Origin: an uncultured Brevibacillus sp.
GTDB taxonomy: Bacteria > Bacillota > Bacilli > Brevibacillales > Brevibacillaceae
Length of the DNA stretch: 64,000 nucleotides
NCBI GenBank assembly: GCA_946402065.1
Contig: CAMIVR010000002.1
Span: 22,915 to 86,914, forward strand
Direction: 5' to 3'
The notes beneath the pieces are model-generated. The model made no database searches. It was not told the DNA's origin and was given only the letters and a program-made list of their open reading frames with translations. Below are positions 8,496 to 17,751 of the stretch, piece by piece; positions within the stretch are counted from its first letter, which is position 1; the number at the start of each line of letters is the position of its first letter. The translations under genes were made by a program, and so were the position numbers.

Positions 8496-9817
8496 CCGTT
8501 CATTCCCCCAAAGTGAGCAATGAGTGCTTTTATCGTCTGTTCAAGATTGGACGGCTCGTGCGTACCCTGCGCTGTAAATTCGCGGATCGCATCTTTTGCC
8601 CTGATCGCCGCATCGATTTCTCGATTGGTTCCCATTTTGTAGGCTCCGATATTGATCAAGTCCTCCGCCTCTTTATGCGTGGCAAGCAGCCGTTTCAGCC
8701 GTTGGGCCGCATCGAGATGAGCATCCGAGCAGATTCCGTTCATTACCCGGCTTACACTGGCGAGCACATCGATCGCGGGAAATTGGCCTTTTTGGGCAAT
8801 TTTTCGATCAAGCACGATATGCCCGTCCAAAATCCCGCGCACGGCGTCGGCAATCGGATCGTTCATATCGTCCGAGTCAACCAATACGGTGTAGAACCCG
8901 GTAATGCTTCCTTTGTTGGCAGTACCTGCCCGTTCCAACAGCTTCGGCAGAAGGGCAAAAACAGAAGGCGTATACCCGCGAGTCGCCGGCGGTTCGCCAA
9001 TCGCCAGGCCGACTTCCCGTTGAGCCATGGCAAAGCGCGTCACGGAATCCATCATCAGCATCACATTGAGCCCGCGATCGCGGAAGTATTCTGCAATCGA
9101 TGTGGCGATCATCGCGCCCTTGATCCGGATCATGGCCGGCTGGTCAGATGTCGCCACAACCAGCACAGAGCGCTTCAAGCCATCTTCACCCAAATCTCGT
9201 TCGATGAACTCCATTACTTCGCGGCCGCGCTCGCCGATCAGCCCGATGACGTTAATATCCGCTGTCGTATTTCGGGCGATCATTCCGAGCAACGTGCTTT
9301 TCCCTACCCCGGAACCCGCGAAAATCCCCACCCGCTGCCCTTTGCCGACCGTCATCAAGCCGTCAATCGCTCTGACTCCGACGCTCAACGGTTCGATAAT
9401 CCGCGGGCGGAGCAGCGGGTTCGGCGGTTGATTGTTGGTAGGAAAATTGGTTAATCCAAACGGCTGGGTTCCGCCAGTAAGCGGTCTGCCCAGGCCATCC
9501 AGAATCGTGCCGAGAATTTCCGGTCCGACTTTGACGCTGAGCGGTTTGCCGGTTGCAACCACGTCGCAGCCAGGTCCAATCGACGTCAGTTCACCGAGTG
9601 GCATCATCAGCACTTTATTGTCACGAAACCCGACAACTTCCGCCATGATCGGCTCTTGGTTCAACTGCGAATAAATCAGACAAACCTCCCCCAGCTTTGC
9701 TTCCGGCCCCTGTGATTCAATCGTCAACCCTACGACTTGCGTCACTTTGCCGTTTACCTTGACGGGATCAAGCTGTTCAATTGCCTGCACATACTTGGTG
9801 ATATCAAGTGAGCTCAT
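8492..9817 (-). CDS. fliI: Flagellum-specific export ATPase FliI
   Basis: Type III export ATPase of 441 residues, related to the F1 beta subunit, which forms a hexamer at the export gate and unfolds or releases substrates. Walker A is GIFAGSGVGKST (about 164-175), Walker B lies in NVMLMMDSVTRFA, and the family pattern GEPPATRGYTPSVFA is present. The start ATG 9817 overlaps the fliH end by 14 bp and has AGGAAG about 8 bases upstream. FliH (regulator) and FliJ (stalk) flank it, giving the complete ATPase module. Confidence 0.97.
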   Translation of the reverse strand: MSSLDITKYVQAIEQLDPVKVNGKVTQVVGLTIESQGPEAKLGEVCLIYSQLNQEPIMAEVVGFRDNKVLMMPLGELTSIGPGCDVVATGKPLSVKVGPEILGTILDGLGRPLTGGTQPFGLTNFPTNNQPPNPLLRPRIIEPLSVGVRAIDGLMTVGKGQRVGIFAGSGVGKSTLLGMIARNTTADINVIGLIGERGREVMEFIERDLGEDGLKRSVLVVATSDQPAMIRIKGAMIATSIAEYFRDRGLNVMLMMDSVTRFAMAQREVGLAIGEPPATRGYTPSVFALLPKLLERAGTANKGSITGFYTVLVDSDDMNDPIADAVRGILDGHIVLDRKIAQKGQFPAIDVLASVSRVMNGICSDAHLDAAQRLKRLLATHKEAEDLINIGAYKMGTNREIDAAIRAKDAIREFTAQGTHEPSNLEQTIKALIAHFGGMNG

Positions 9818-10625
9818 CTACTTCACTTCCTCGTGCTAACTCCAACAGTACCTGCTTGATCTCACTCAATTGCAAATCAATCCGCGCATCGATACTGCCC
9901 AGCGGTGTCCGAATGACGCAGCCTTCATCCTGAACCGTGTAGTCCGGATAAATCGTAAGCTCAGCCTGTCCATCCAGCAGTTCCAAAAGCTGTTTGCGGT
10001 GCTCCTGAATGAATTCGAACTGATGATGGTTGACACAGATGGTGATTTCGCCGTGAACCCGCGAGCGGCGGAGCACACGGCTCAGCATGTTCAATTTTTT
10101 CTCTGGTGAAAGAGCCAGCTCCTCACCGATAATTTTCTTGGCGATTTCCGTACTCAGCTCAATGAGGAACGGCTCGGCTTCGGCAAGAATTTTTTCTTTT
10201 TCGACGTACGCCTGCTCCAGCACTTCACGCGCGGTCTGGACTCGCTGCTGTTCTTCACTGATCACTTGCTGCATTCCTTGCTGAAAGCCGGCATGGTAGC
10301 CTTGTTCCATTACCTGCTGTCGTTCTTCTTCCATCGCTCGCTGTGCTTCCTGGCGCTTCTCCTCTATCCAGCTTTCAAGCTCGCTTGCCGCTGCTTGCTT
10401 CAGCTGCTCCGCATGTTGCGCTGCTTCCTGCAAAATCTTTTGTGCCATCTCTTCAGCGTCGCGAATGATGATCCGGGCTTCCGCTTCAGCATCTCTTAAA
10501 AATTTTTCATTCTCTTGCAACCTTTGATCTGTTTCTTCCGTCTTATGTTGCGAAGATGCTTTAACAGCGAGGATTATCTTTTCTTCTGATTCTGAATAGC
10601 TCGAAGCTTTGAAAATCCTAGACAA
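9804..10625 (-). CDS. fliH: Flagellar assembly protein FliH
   Basis: Peripheral-stalk-like protein that holds and regulates FliI. The reading frame is open up to 10664, but the best start is TTG 10625 (MSRIFKASSYSESEE), which has GGCGGAGGGG 9 bases upstream and overlaps the fliG stop by 8 bp; this gives 273 residues. The N-terminal half is a long Glu/Gln/Ala coiled coil (about 30-150). The C-terminal domain has the FliH/V-ATPase E-type pattern (ELSTEIAKKIIGEELALSP, then SIDARIDLQLSEIKQVL). Confidence 0.92.
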   Translation of the reverse strand: MSRIFKASSYSESEEKIILAVKASSQHKTEETDQRLQENEKFLRDAEAEARIIIRDAEEMAQKILQEAAQHAEQLKQAAASELESWIEEKRQEAQRAMEEERQQVMEQGYHAGFQQGMQQVISEEQQRVQTAREVLEQAYVEKEKILAEAEPFLIELSTEIAKKIIGEELALSPEKKLNMLSRVLRRSRVHGEITICVNHHQFEFIQEHRKQLLELLDGQAELTIYPDYTVQDEGCVIRTPLGSIDARIDLQLSEIKQVLLELARGSEVDELT

Positions 10626-11631
10626 TAATATCATCCCCTCCGCCGCGAGCGATGATGATTTCACCCGCTTCTTCTAGGCGACGGATTGTAGCAACAATGC
10701 GAGACTGTGCTTCTTCGACATCGCGAAGGCGAACGGGGCCCATGAACTCCATCTCTTCTTTAAATGTCTCAGCCATGCGTTTGGACATATTTTTAAAGAT
10801 AACTTCGCGAACTTCCTCGCTTGCCACTTTAAGCGCAAGCTGCAAATCGGCGTTTTCGACGTCGCGAATGACGCGTTGGATAGAGCGGTTGTCGAGGCTG
10901 GCAATGTCCTCGAACACGAACATCCGCTTCTTGATTTCTTCGGCAAGCTCCGGGTCTTGGATTTCCAATGCATCCAGGATCGTCCGTTCTGTGCTCCGGT
11001 CTACACCGTTTAATACATTGACGATGGCTTCGATACCACCCGCTTGCGAGTAATCCTGCGTGACCGTCGCCGACAGCTTTTGCTCGAGCACCTGCTCTAC
11101 CTGAGCGATAACCTCCGGAGACGTGCTGTCCATCAGAGCGATACGCTTCGCAACATCGGCCTGGCGCTCCTGTGGCAGTGCCGACAGGATGAGCGCAGAC
11201 TGCGTCGGATCCAAATAGGCAAGAACTAGCGCAATTGTTTGCGAGTGCTCATTTTGCAGGAAGTTCAAGATTTGATTCGGGTCTGCCTTGCGGGCAAAAT
11301 CGAAAGGTCTAACCTGCAGGTTAGCAGTCAATCGATTGATAATATCCATTGCTTTGGTTTCACCCAGTGCTTTTTGCAAAATCTCTTTCGCATAGGTGAT
11401 ACCGCCTTGTGAAATTACATCCTTCGCTACTGCGATCTGGTGGAATTCGGAGAGAATACGATCCTTCTCTTCGTTATCCACCCGTCTTACATTAGCAATT
11501 TCTAACGTCAACTGCTCAATCTCGTCTTCTCGCAAATGTTTGAACACTTGGGCTGATACTTCCGGTCCAAGCGAGATGAGAAGAATTGCAGCCTTCTGTC
11601 GGCCTGTCAATTCTTTGGCACCGCGAGCCAT
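10618..11631 (-). CDS. fliG: Flagellar motor switch protein FliG
   Basis: Rotor protein linking the MS ring (FliF) to FliM and taking up torque from the stator. Starting at ATG 11631 (MARGAKELTGRQKAAILL) gives 337 residues, equal to the family; AGGGAGTGAGAG precedes it, while the upstream in-frame GTG would sit on that site. The three FliG domains are visible: the N-terminal FliF-binding helices, the middle domain with the EHSQTIALVLAYL motif, and the C-terminal domain with the charged torque helix (EEIKKRMFVFEDI, then RVIRDVENADLQLALK). Confidence 0.97.
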   Translation of the reverse strand: MARGAKELTGRQKAAILLISLGPEVSAQVFKHLREDEIEQLTLEIANVRRVDNEEKDRILSEFHQIAVAKDVISQGGITYAKEILQKALGETKAMDIINRLTANLQVRPFDFARKADPNQILNFLQNEHSQTIALVLAYLDPTQSALILSALPQERQADVAKRIALMDSTSPEVIAQVEQVLEQKLSATVTQDYSQAGGIEAIVNVLNGVDRSTERTILDALEIQDPELAEEIKKRMFVFEDIASLDNRSIQRVIRDVENADLQLALKVASEEVREVIFKNMSKRMAETFKEEMEFMGPVRLRDVEEAQSRIVATIRRLEEAGEIIIARGGGDDIIV

Positions 11632-11643
11632 TTCTCTCACTCC

Positions 11644-13227
11644 CTAATCTTCAGCTAACCATGTGCGGAGCAAGACAACAAATTCGTCAGGCCTGCTACG
11701 CGCCAGTTTTTCCAGTTGTTTGCGCACTACTACTTCGTCGCTATCTTCGTTGTAAGCGATATCCGGTACTTCAAATGGCTGTGGTTGAGGAATATCAGGC
11801 AACTCTTCTTCTGCTGCTTTTGTTTGGCGTCGACGGTATACAAGAAAGGCAACCGCACCAAGAGCGAGGAGAGCTACTGCTCCAGCACCATAGAGTAGGG
11901 CAGGACTCAAGCTTGACGGATTTTCGATGACGACTTTACCTGAGAATGTCCGCGGGAATACAGAGATGCGATCGTCCAGCTGTGCCTGGGTAATCCCCGG
12001 ATTGCTGTCACTCAAAGTAACCCGAACTACGTTGCGCAACACTTGTTTAATGCTTTCAATCGTTTGATCGTCGATTTGCCCGCCTTCCGGTGGCTCCACT
12101 CCGACGTTTATCGTCAAATCTTTTACCTTGTACGGACTTTCCGTAATGTTTCTCGTAATCCGGTTTACTTCCCGATTGACGGTATCGCTCAGTTCTTCGT
12201 ATTGACTGTTGGTACCCTGCTGAGCAGCTCCCGGAAAGCTTGGTACGTCATTCGTTCCGGTCCCTGCTGTCCCGCCTGGAGGCGTTCCTTGACCGGTGAA
12301 CGTCTTCGTGCTTTTCTGGGTACTGATCGCCAATCCTTCATTATTCGCTTGATCAGGTGCTGTCACCAGATTTTCAACGCGATTTTCTTTGGAGAAGTCA
12401 ATCTTGACAGCTGTTTGCACAATGACCTTGTTCCTGTCCATAATCGTGCCGAAAAAATTGAACAAATCTTTTTGCAGCTTCTCTTCAACATCTGCCTTGA
12501 TTCTCTCTTGCTGCTGATATACTGTCAGCGAACCTGAGTCTTCATCGGTATCGTTTAATTTGAGCATGTTGGAAAATTGATCGGTGATCGTAATATTCTC
12601 GATCGGCAGCTTTTCTACACTGCGAGAAACAATATAGTATAATGCCCGTTTCTGATCTTCTGTCAGTTTCGTGCCAGGCTCCACTTCGATGATGACCGAC
12701 GCAGTTGCCTGATCCTTCGTATCTGTGATCCACTTTTCTTCATTTGCAAGCGAGAGCATGACCTGGGCGCTTTTGACATTCTTTACACGCTCAAGCATTT
12801 TTTTCAATTCAAGCTGCAGCGCATCTTTTTTCAGGACTTGAAATTGCTTGTCTGTAATCCCGAATGTACTGCTGCCTGTAAAAATTTGTGTGCTGATCCC
12901 CGCTTCGCTCGGAATCCCTTTCGCCGCTAGATCAACGATTACGTCCTGGGCGTTTTTCTCAGGAACCTCGATTCCCGTACCATTGTTAATGATATGGTAA
13001 TCAACTTTTCTCGAATCAAGCTCTTGTTTGATTGTTCCAATCTCTTGCTCACTTAGCCTCTGATTATAAAGGGATACATAAACCGGTCTGGAAGCAATAT
13101 ATATGTATAGACCAAGTGATATAAGCAGAAACAGAGTAATTGAGGAAAGCAACCATTTTTGCTTGTTGCTCAAACTATTCCATTTATCTACAAGTTGGTT
13201 GCGATAAATTAGCAGACGCTCTTTCAT
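11644..13227 (-). CDS. fliF: Flagellar MS-ring protein FliF
   Basis: Forms the MS ring that starts basal-body assembly. It has 527 residues. The first membrane segment is at about 25-45 (WLLSSITLFLLISLGLYIYI), followed by the YscJ/FliF ring-building motifs (YNQRLSEQEIGTIKQEL), a Gly/Thr-rich loop around 310-335, and a second membrane segment at about 440-462 (LLYGAGAVALLALGAVAFLV). The C-terminal cytoplasmic tail (KQLEKLARSRPDEFVVLLRTW) is the FliG-binding part. GGTGAGGTGA precedes ATG 13227. The gene stands 31 bp after fliE. Confidence 0.97.
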   Translation of the reverse strand: MKERLLIYRNQLVDKWNSLSNKQKWLLSSITLFLLISLGLYIYIASRPVYVSLYNQRLSEQEIGTIKQELDSRKVDYHIINNGTGIEVPEKNAQDVIVDLAAKGIPSEAGISTQIFTGSSTFGITDKQFQVLKKDALQLELKKMLERVKNVKSAQVMLSLANEEKWITDTKDQATASVIIEVEPGTKLTEDQKRALYYIVSRSVEKLPIENITITDQFSNMLKLNDTDEDSGSLTVYQQQERIKADVEEKLQKDLFNFFGTIMDRNKVIVQTAVKIDFSKENRVENLVTAPDQANNEGLAISTQKSTKTFTGQGTPPGGTAGTGTNDVPSFPGAAQQGTNSQYEELSDTVNREVNRITRNITESPYKVKDLTINVGVEPPEGGQIDDQTIESIKQVLRNVVRVTLSDSNPGITQAQLDDRISVFPRTFSGKVVIENPSSLSPALLYGAGAVALLALGAVAFLVYRRRQTKAAEEELPDIPQPQPFEVPDIAYNEDSDEVVVRKQLEKLARSRPDEFVVLLRTWLAED

Positions 13228-13258
13228 GATTCACCTCACCAGGATTTCTCAGCACCTA

Positions 13259-13555
13259 TTACAGCGACATGCGCATGATCTCTTGATATGATTCAATGGC
13301 TTTGTTGCGCACCTGCATCGTTAATTGTAATAGGACGGATGATTTCTGGCTGGCGATCGTCACCTGATGAACATCCTCAATCGTACCCGCAACGAATTGA
13401 TTCGTTAATTTCTCCGAAGCAAACTGGGCCTGGTTCACTTCATCCATCGCTTCATTCAAAAAATTGGAAAATGATTTCGCTACTTCGGCAGTTGACGGTC
13501 CATTCGTCGGTTTAAGCTGGGTTAACCCCACATTTCCAATACCATTTACCTCCAT
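13259..13555 (-). CDS. fliE: Flagellar hook-basal body protein FliE
   Basis: Small junction protein of 98 residues between MS ring and rod, and the first exported rod substrate. The C-terminal signature is intact (VHQVTIASQKSSVLLQLTMQ, followed by YQEIMRMSL). GATAAGGAG precedes ATG 13555. It lies between flgC and fliF, the standard arrangement. Confidence 0.95.
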   Translation of the reverse strand: MEVNGIGNVGLTQLKPTNGPSTAEVAKSFSNFLNEAMDEVNQAQFASEKLTNQFVAGTIEDVHQVTIASQKSSVLLQLTMQVRNKAIESYQEIMRMSL

Positions 13556-13568
13556 GAATGCTTACTCC

Positions 13569-14030
13569 TTATCTACCATTTATTTCGAAAGCTTTCATCA
13601 TCATACTTTTCGTAGCATTTAAGGCAGTAATATTGGCTTCATATGCGCGAGAAGCAGATATCATATCTACCATCTCTTTCATCATGTCAACATTCGACAT
13701 CAGAACGTATCCGTCTGCATCCGCATCCGGGTGATCCGGATTGTAAACCCGTTTAAAAGGAGTGTTGTCTTCGCGAATAGCGGTAACCCGTACCCCTTGT
13801 TCCGGCTGTGGAGAAACATAGCCGATCGCTGCTTGGAGAACATTGTCGAACGATTGATTCGTTTTCGGCGCGAGATCGACAACTTTGCGTCGATAAGGCT
13901 GCCAAACTCCGTTCACCATGTTTGCTCGTGTCGATCCCGCATTGGCGATATTTGCAGCAATCGTGTCCAAGCGAAGACGGTTAGCCGTTAGCGCGGATGC
14001 ACTGGTATCCATACCTTGAAACAAACTCAA
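13569..14030 (-). CDS. flgC: Flagellar basal-body rod protein FlgC
   Basis: Proximal rod protein of 153 residues. The N-terminal rod-family motif is seen (SALTANRLRLDTIAANIANA) with the flgC-type continuation RKVVDLAP; the C-terminal helix reads EMVDMISASRAYEANITALN. The start is TTG 14030, supported by GGGAGGTAATGCAAG directly upstream. It lies 6 bp after flgB. Confidence 0.95.
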   Translation of the reverse strand: MSLFQGMDTSASALTANRLRLDTIAANIANAGSTRANMVNGVWQPYRRKVVDLAPKTNQSFDNVLQAAIGYVSPQPEQGVRVTAIREDNTPFKRVYNPDHPDADADGYVLMSNVDMMKEMVDMISASRAYEANITALNATKSMMMKAFEINGR

Positions 14031-14036
14031 CTTGCA

Positions 14037-14441
14037 TTACCTCCCGCCTTCAATTACATTATGCAATTTGGCAAAATACTCGTTGGTCATTGTAACCAAG
14101 CCGTTGTACCAGATTTGATTTTTTGCCAATTGATTTCCTTCATACTCTACATCCACGTTGTTCCCGTTATTTTGCATAATGAAACCTGCATTCGAGGTAA
14201 TTTGTGGTAGAGGTATGCCGTTTCCTTTTCCGAACGGGATATGTTTCGGATTGGTGCGGTAAGCTTCCAGCCCTTTTGTCGAACCGTTCAGCTCCTCTCG
14301 GAGGAGATCCTCGAAGACGACCTGTTTGCTTTTGAATTGCGGGGTATCTTGGTTTGCAAGGTTATTCAAAATCGTGCGGTTTCGCAGAGTTGCTGCGTCC
14401 AAGGAACGTTCCAGCATTCCCAATGAATTGGTAGAAAACAA
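14037..14441 (-). CDS. flgB: Flagellar basal-body rod protein FlgB
   Basis: Proximal rod protein of 134 residues and first gene of the fla/che operon. The rod-family N-terminus is present in its FlgB form (LERSLDAATLRNRTILNNLA, then NQDTPQFKSKQVVFEDLL). The C-terminus (YEGNQLAKNQIWYNGLVTMT) is typical. The start is TTG 14441, 9 bases after GGAGG. The operon promoter should lie in the AT-rich region just upstream (14442-14640). Confidence 0.95.
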   Translation of the reverse strand: MFSTNSLGMLERSLDAATLRNRTILNNLANQDTPQFKSKQVVFEDLLREELNGSTKGLEAYRTNPKHIPFGKGNGIPLPQITSNAGFIMQNNGNNVDVEYEGNQLAKNQIWYNGLVTMTNEYFAKLHNVIEGGR

Positions 14442-14848
14442 CGTAATCCGCCTCCGTTAGAATTTCGTAGTATTCTTCTTCAGCAGAAACTATATTTCCT
14501 GCTGATTCGACAATTTGACACGAATAAATCATAACAAAATCGATTTTTTATAAAAAGCCCTATCTTTGTCGAATGGTATAATTGATTCAATTGAACTATA
14601 CTATTTGTAAAATTCAGCCGAGTATGTTTTTATCCATTATATTTCATGATAAGCTGCCGCAACAGTAAGCTGAGGTAAAATATTCTTCCCAGCTTTATTA
14701 CTTCAGTACCCTCGCTTGCATCCAAAATCCATTTACGGAATCGCTGCCAATTGCCGGAATCGTATTTTTCCACTCGCTTTTCCATTCGGATGAGAAAACT
14801 CGGCTGCGCCAAGCGCGCCTTCGCTGCACTTATGTCGATATAATCGAC
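14442..14848 (-). other. Leader/promoter region of the fla/che operon
   Basis: About 400 bp between the codY terminator and flgB. The part next to flgB (14460-14640) is very AT-rich, as expected for the operon promoter, but no box is convincing. The best minus-strand candidate is TTCGAC at about 14570 with a TATAAA/TAAAAA -10 near 14550, whose spacing is only 15-17. A clear SigD-type pair was not found. An open frame at 14630-14812 (about 60 codons, ending RQLIMKYNG) has no ribosome binding site and is not called as a gene; it could be a decayed one. Confidence 0.4.
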
Positions 14849-14898
14849 AAAAAAAAGAAAGTGCAGCTTTTGTATGAACGGCTACACTTTCTTTTTTT
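14849..14898 (-). terminator. Rho-independent terminator after codY (bidirectional)
   Basis: Inverted arms at 14857-14867 (GAAAGTGCAGC) and 14881-14891 (GCTACACTTTC), flanked by eight A on the left and seven T on the right. On the minus strand this is a hairpin followed by U8, placed 62 bp after the codY stop. It separates the sucC-codY block from the flagellar operon. Confidence 0.88.
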
Positions 14899-14960
14899 CA
14901 CCCTGCTACCTTATGCTTAACACAGCTTACAGGAATGGGATTATTTTCCCATCAGGTCTG

Positions 14961-15740
14961 TTAGGAGGTTTTCAATTTTTCCAACTCTGGCAGGAGCTTT
15001 TCGTTCAAGATTTTGATAAACGTCCCTTTCATCCCTAATGAGCGGGACTCGATCACGCCTGCGCTCTCCAGCTTGCGCAATGCGTTGACGATAACCGAAC
15101 GGGTAATCCCGACACGGTCGGCAATTTTGGAAGCCACGAGCAGCCCTTCTTTTCCTTCAAGCTCTTCAAAGATATGCTCAACAGCTTCCAGCTCGCTGTA
15201 CGACAAGGAGCCGATTGCCATTTGAACGACTGCTTTGCTGCGGGCTTCTTCTTCAATCGCTTCCGAGCGCTCGCGCAAAATTTCCATTCCGACCACGGTC
15301 GCGCCAACCTCTGCCAAAATCAAATCGTCTTCAACAAATTGATTGTTCAAACGGGCAAGGATGAGCGTACCGAGTCGATCGCCACCGCCCATAATCGGAA
15401 CAACCGTTGTCCAGCCTGAGCGGAAGACTTCTTTCATCTCTACCGGAAAAGCCGTGTACGGGCTTTCCACGTCGAGGTTTGCTGACGTTTCCTCTACTTT
15501 TAACAAATCTGCGCTGTACTGTTCAGGGAAGCGGCGATCATCCAACATTTTGCTGATGCGATCATTTTCGATTTCCTGAGCGATGGCAAAGCCCAGCACT
15601 TTTCCTTTGCGGCTCAGCACATACGTATTGGCTTCGATGACATCACGCAGAATTTGCGCCATCTCGTTAAAGTTCACGGCATGGCCGGCAGATTTTTGGA
15701 GCATGCGGTTAATTCTTCTCGTCTTTGAAAGTAAATCCAT
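14961..15740 (-). CDS. codY: GTP-sensing transcriptional pleiotropic repressor CodY
   Basis: Global regulator of Bacillota that senses GTP and branched-chain amino acids and represses nutrient-acquisition, motility and competence genes in rich conditions. The start at ATG 15740 ([17 protein letters not shown]) follows AGGAGG by 9 bases and gives exactly the family length of 259 residues. The N-terminal GAF part (about 1-155) binds branched-chain amino acids; the C-terminal winged helix is clear ([35 protein letters not shown]). It ends the xerC-hslV-hslU-codY group as in B. subtilis. Confidence 0.98.
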   Translation of the reverse strand: MDLLSKTRRINRMLQKSAGHAVNFNEMAQILRDVIEANTYVLSRKGKVLGFAIAQEIENDRISKMLDDRRFPEQYSADLLKVEETSANLDVESPYTAFPVEMKEVFRSGWTTVVPIMGGGDRLGTLILARLNNQFVEDDLILAEVGATVVGMEILRERSEAIEEEARSKAVVQMAIGSLSYSELEAVEHIFEELEGKEGLLVASKIADRVGITRSVIVNALRKLESAGVIESRSLGMKGTFIKILNEKLLPELEKLKTS

Positions 15741-15782
15741 TGTTGAAATCCTCCTGATCATATTCTCTTGTCATGTTAATTT

Positions 15783-17180
15783 TTATAAAATGTACTGACT
15801 TAAATCGCGGTTTTTGACAATGCTGGCGAGCTTTTCGGTCACGTATTCCGGTGTAATCCGGACGACCTCCAAATGGATATCCGGCGCCTCAAACGACAAA
15901 TCCTCCAACATTTTCTCAAGAATCGTATGCAACCGTCTGGCCCCGATGTTGTCGGTTGACTGATTCACTTCTGCGGCCAGCGTCGCAATCTCCTTGATCG
16001 CTTCATCGGAAAATTCAACGCGTACTCCTTCTGTCTCCAGCAGCGCGATGTATTGTTTGATCAATGCGTTCTTGGGCTCAGTCAAAATCCGGACGAAATC
16101 TTCCACTTTCAAACTTGTCAGCTCTACGCGAATCGGAAAACGCCCTTGCAGCTCTGGAATCAGATCAGACGGTTTGGCAGTGTGGAACGCACCAGCCGAA
16201 ATAAACAGCATATAGTCCGTTTTAACCGGACCGTATTTCGTCATAACCGTCGACCCTTCGACGATCGGCAGAATGTCCCGCTGTACGCCTTCGCGCGAAA
16301 CGTCCGGGCCGCGCCCATCCTTGCCAGCAATCTTATCGATCTCGTCGATAAAAATGATCCCTTGCTGCTCAACGCGCTCGACAGACTCTTGAATAACTTC
16401 ATCCATATCAACCAGTTTTTGCGCTTCTTGCTGAATTAATACCTTTCGGGCTTCCTTAATTCGCAATTTTCTTTTCTTCATTTTCTTGGGAATCAGGCTA
16501 CCTAACATATCCTGCATCTGCATTCCCATCTGTTCTCCGCCAGGCATTTGAAACATGTCAAACATCGAAGGCGACTGGTCTTCCACTTCGATTTCAATCA
16601 CCTGGTCTTCCAGCTGGCCGGAAGCAAGCTGGAATGCCACTTGTCGCCGCTGCTGTTCCACATTCGCATCTTCGTGGTCATGGGTTGATGTGTTGGTTTG
16701 CTGCTGACCGCCGAACAGCATCTCCAGCGGATTTTTAAAACCGCTCTGCTGTTTGCGGGATGGCACTAGGAGCTCCACGATCAACTCGTTGGCCATTTTT
16801 TCAGCCTTGTCCTTCACGGCCTCCATCTTCTCACTCTTGACGATGCGGATAGCGGTTTCGGTCAGGTCGCGAACCATCGATTCAACATCTCTCCCGACAT
16901 ATCCAACTTCAGTGAACTTGGTAGCCTCGACCTTAATAAAAGGGGCACCAGTCAATTTTGCGATTCTACGAGCAATTTCTGTCTTCCCTACACCTGTCGG
17001 ACCAATCATTAAAATATTTTTGGGTACCACATCTTCTTTCATTGCTTCTGAAAGTCGGCTGCGACGAAATCGATTGCGCAGTGCAACAGCTATTGCCTTC
17101 TTGGCCTGAGCTTGCCCAACGATGTATTTATCGAGATGCTCCACGATTTTTCTAGGAGTTAATTGTTCGAGTGTTGGCAA
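15783..17180 (-). CDS. hslU: HslU (ClpY) ATPase subunit of the HslUV protease
   Basis: AAA+ unfoldase that feeds substrates to HslV. The frame opens at 17222, but TTG 17180 is the likely start ([20 protein letters not shown]) because GGGGAGG lies 7 bases upstream; this gives 465 residues, the family length. Walker A is GPTGVGKTE, Walker B is [13 protein letters not shown], the pore motif is in the normal GYVGRD sequence ([11 protein letters not shown]), and the C-terminus ends LSQYIL, which inserts into HslV. An intermediate I-domain (about 110-240) is present. hslV lies directly upstream. Confidence 0.97.
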   Translation of the reverse strand: MPTLEQLTPRKIVEHLDKYIVGQAQAKKAIAVALRNRFRRSRLSEAMKEDVVPKNILMIGPTGVGKTEIARRIAKLTGAPFIKVEATKFTEVGYVGRDVESMVRDLTETAIRIVKSEKMEAVKDKAEKMANELIVELLVPSRKQQSGFKNPLEMLFGGQQQTNTSTHDHEDANVEQQRRQVAFQLASGQLEDQVIEIEVEDQSPSMFDMFQMPGGEQMGMQMQDMLGSLIPKKMKKRKLRIKEARKVLIQQEAQKLVDMDEVIQESVERVEQQGIIFIDEIDKIAGKDGRGPDVSREGVQRDILPIVEGSTVMTKYGPVKTDYMLFISAGAFHTAKPSDLIPELQGRFPIRVELTSLKVEDFVRILTEPKNALIKQYIALLETEGVRVEFSDEAIKEIATLAAEVNQSTDNIGARRLHTILEKMLEDLSFEAPDIHLEVVRITPEYVTEKLASIVKNRDLSQYIL

Positions 17181-17205
17181 TTGAAAGCCTCCCCTGCGTT
17201 TAATC

Positions 17206-17745
17206 TCATAACTCTTCGACAACCAGATTGGCGTTCGTAAAGACGCAGATTTCCGCTGCGGTCAAAAGCGCCGCTTCGGCTATTTCTTTCGCGCTGAGCT
17301 GAGGAGCAAACTTCTTCAAGGCCCGCCCTGCTGACAGGGCAAAGCTGCCGCCTGAACCGATTGCCAAAATGCCGTCATCGGGCTCGATGATTTCACCGTT
17401 ACCCGATACCAGCAACAGGTGTGTCTCGTTCATCACGATCAGCATTGCTTCCAGGCGGCGAAGAATTTTATCAGCTCGCCATTCCTTTGCCAACTCTACT
17501 GCTGCACGCTGCAAATTGCCATGGTATTCCTCAAGTTTCGCTTCAAACTTTTCAAACAAGGTGATGGCATCTGCGACAGACCCGGCAAAACCGGCAAGGA
17601 CCTCGCCACGGTAGAGACGCCTCACTTTCTTGGCACCGTGCTTCATCACCATACTGTTCCCAAAAGTCACTTGACCATCGCCTGCCATTGCAGCTTTACC
17701 CTGATGGTGAATGGCAAAGATCGTCGTCGCGTGGAACTGTTCCAT
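17206..17745 (-). CDS. hslV: HslV (ClpQ/CodW) protease subunit
   Basis: Proteasome-beta-like peptidase forming the HslUV core, 179 residues. The conserved core is clear ([57 protein letters not shown]). The start is ATG 17745, placed 6 bases after GGGAGGTGA, which also contains the xerC stop. The N-terminus is MEQFHATT: the Ser-2 reported as nucleophile of the B. subtilis protein (MSSFHATT) is Glu here, and the first candidate nucleophile is Thr-7. How the active N-terminus is made is therefore open. Confidence 0.96.
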   Translation of the reverse strand: MEQFHATTIFAIHHQGKAAMAGDGQVTFGNSMVMKHGAKKVRRLYRGEVLAGFAGSVADAITLFEKFEAKLEEYHGNLQRAAVELAKEWRADKILRRLEAMLIVMNETHLLLVSGNGEIIEPDDGILAIGSGGSFALSAGRALKKFAPQLSAKEIAEAALLTAAEICVFTNANLVVEEL

Positions 17746-17751
17746 CGCGCA

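Noticed and set aside
14630..14812. 60-codon open frame on the minus strand between flgB and codY
   Set aside because: TTG start without a ribosome binding site, no recognised family, and it lies in the leader of the flagellar operon. Kept only as a remark.
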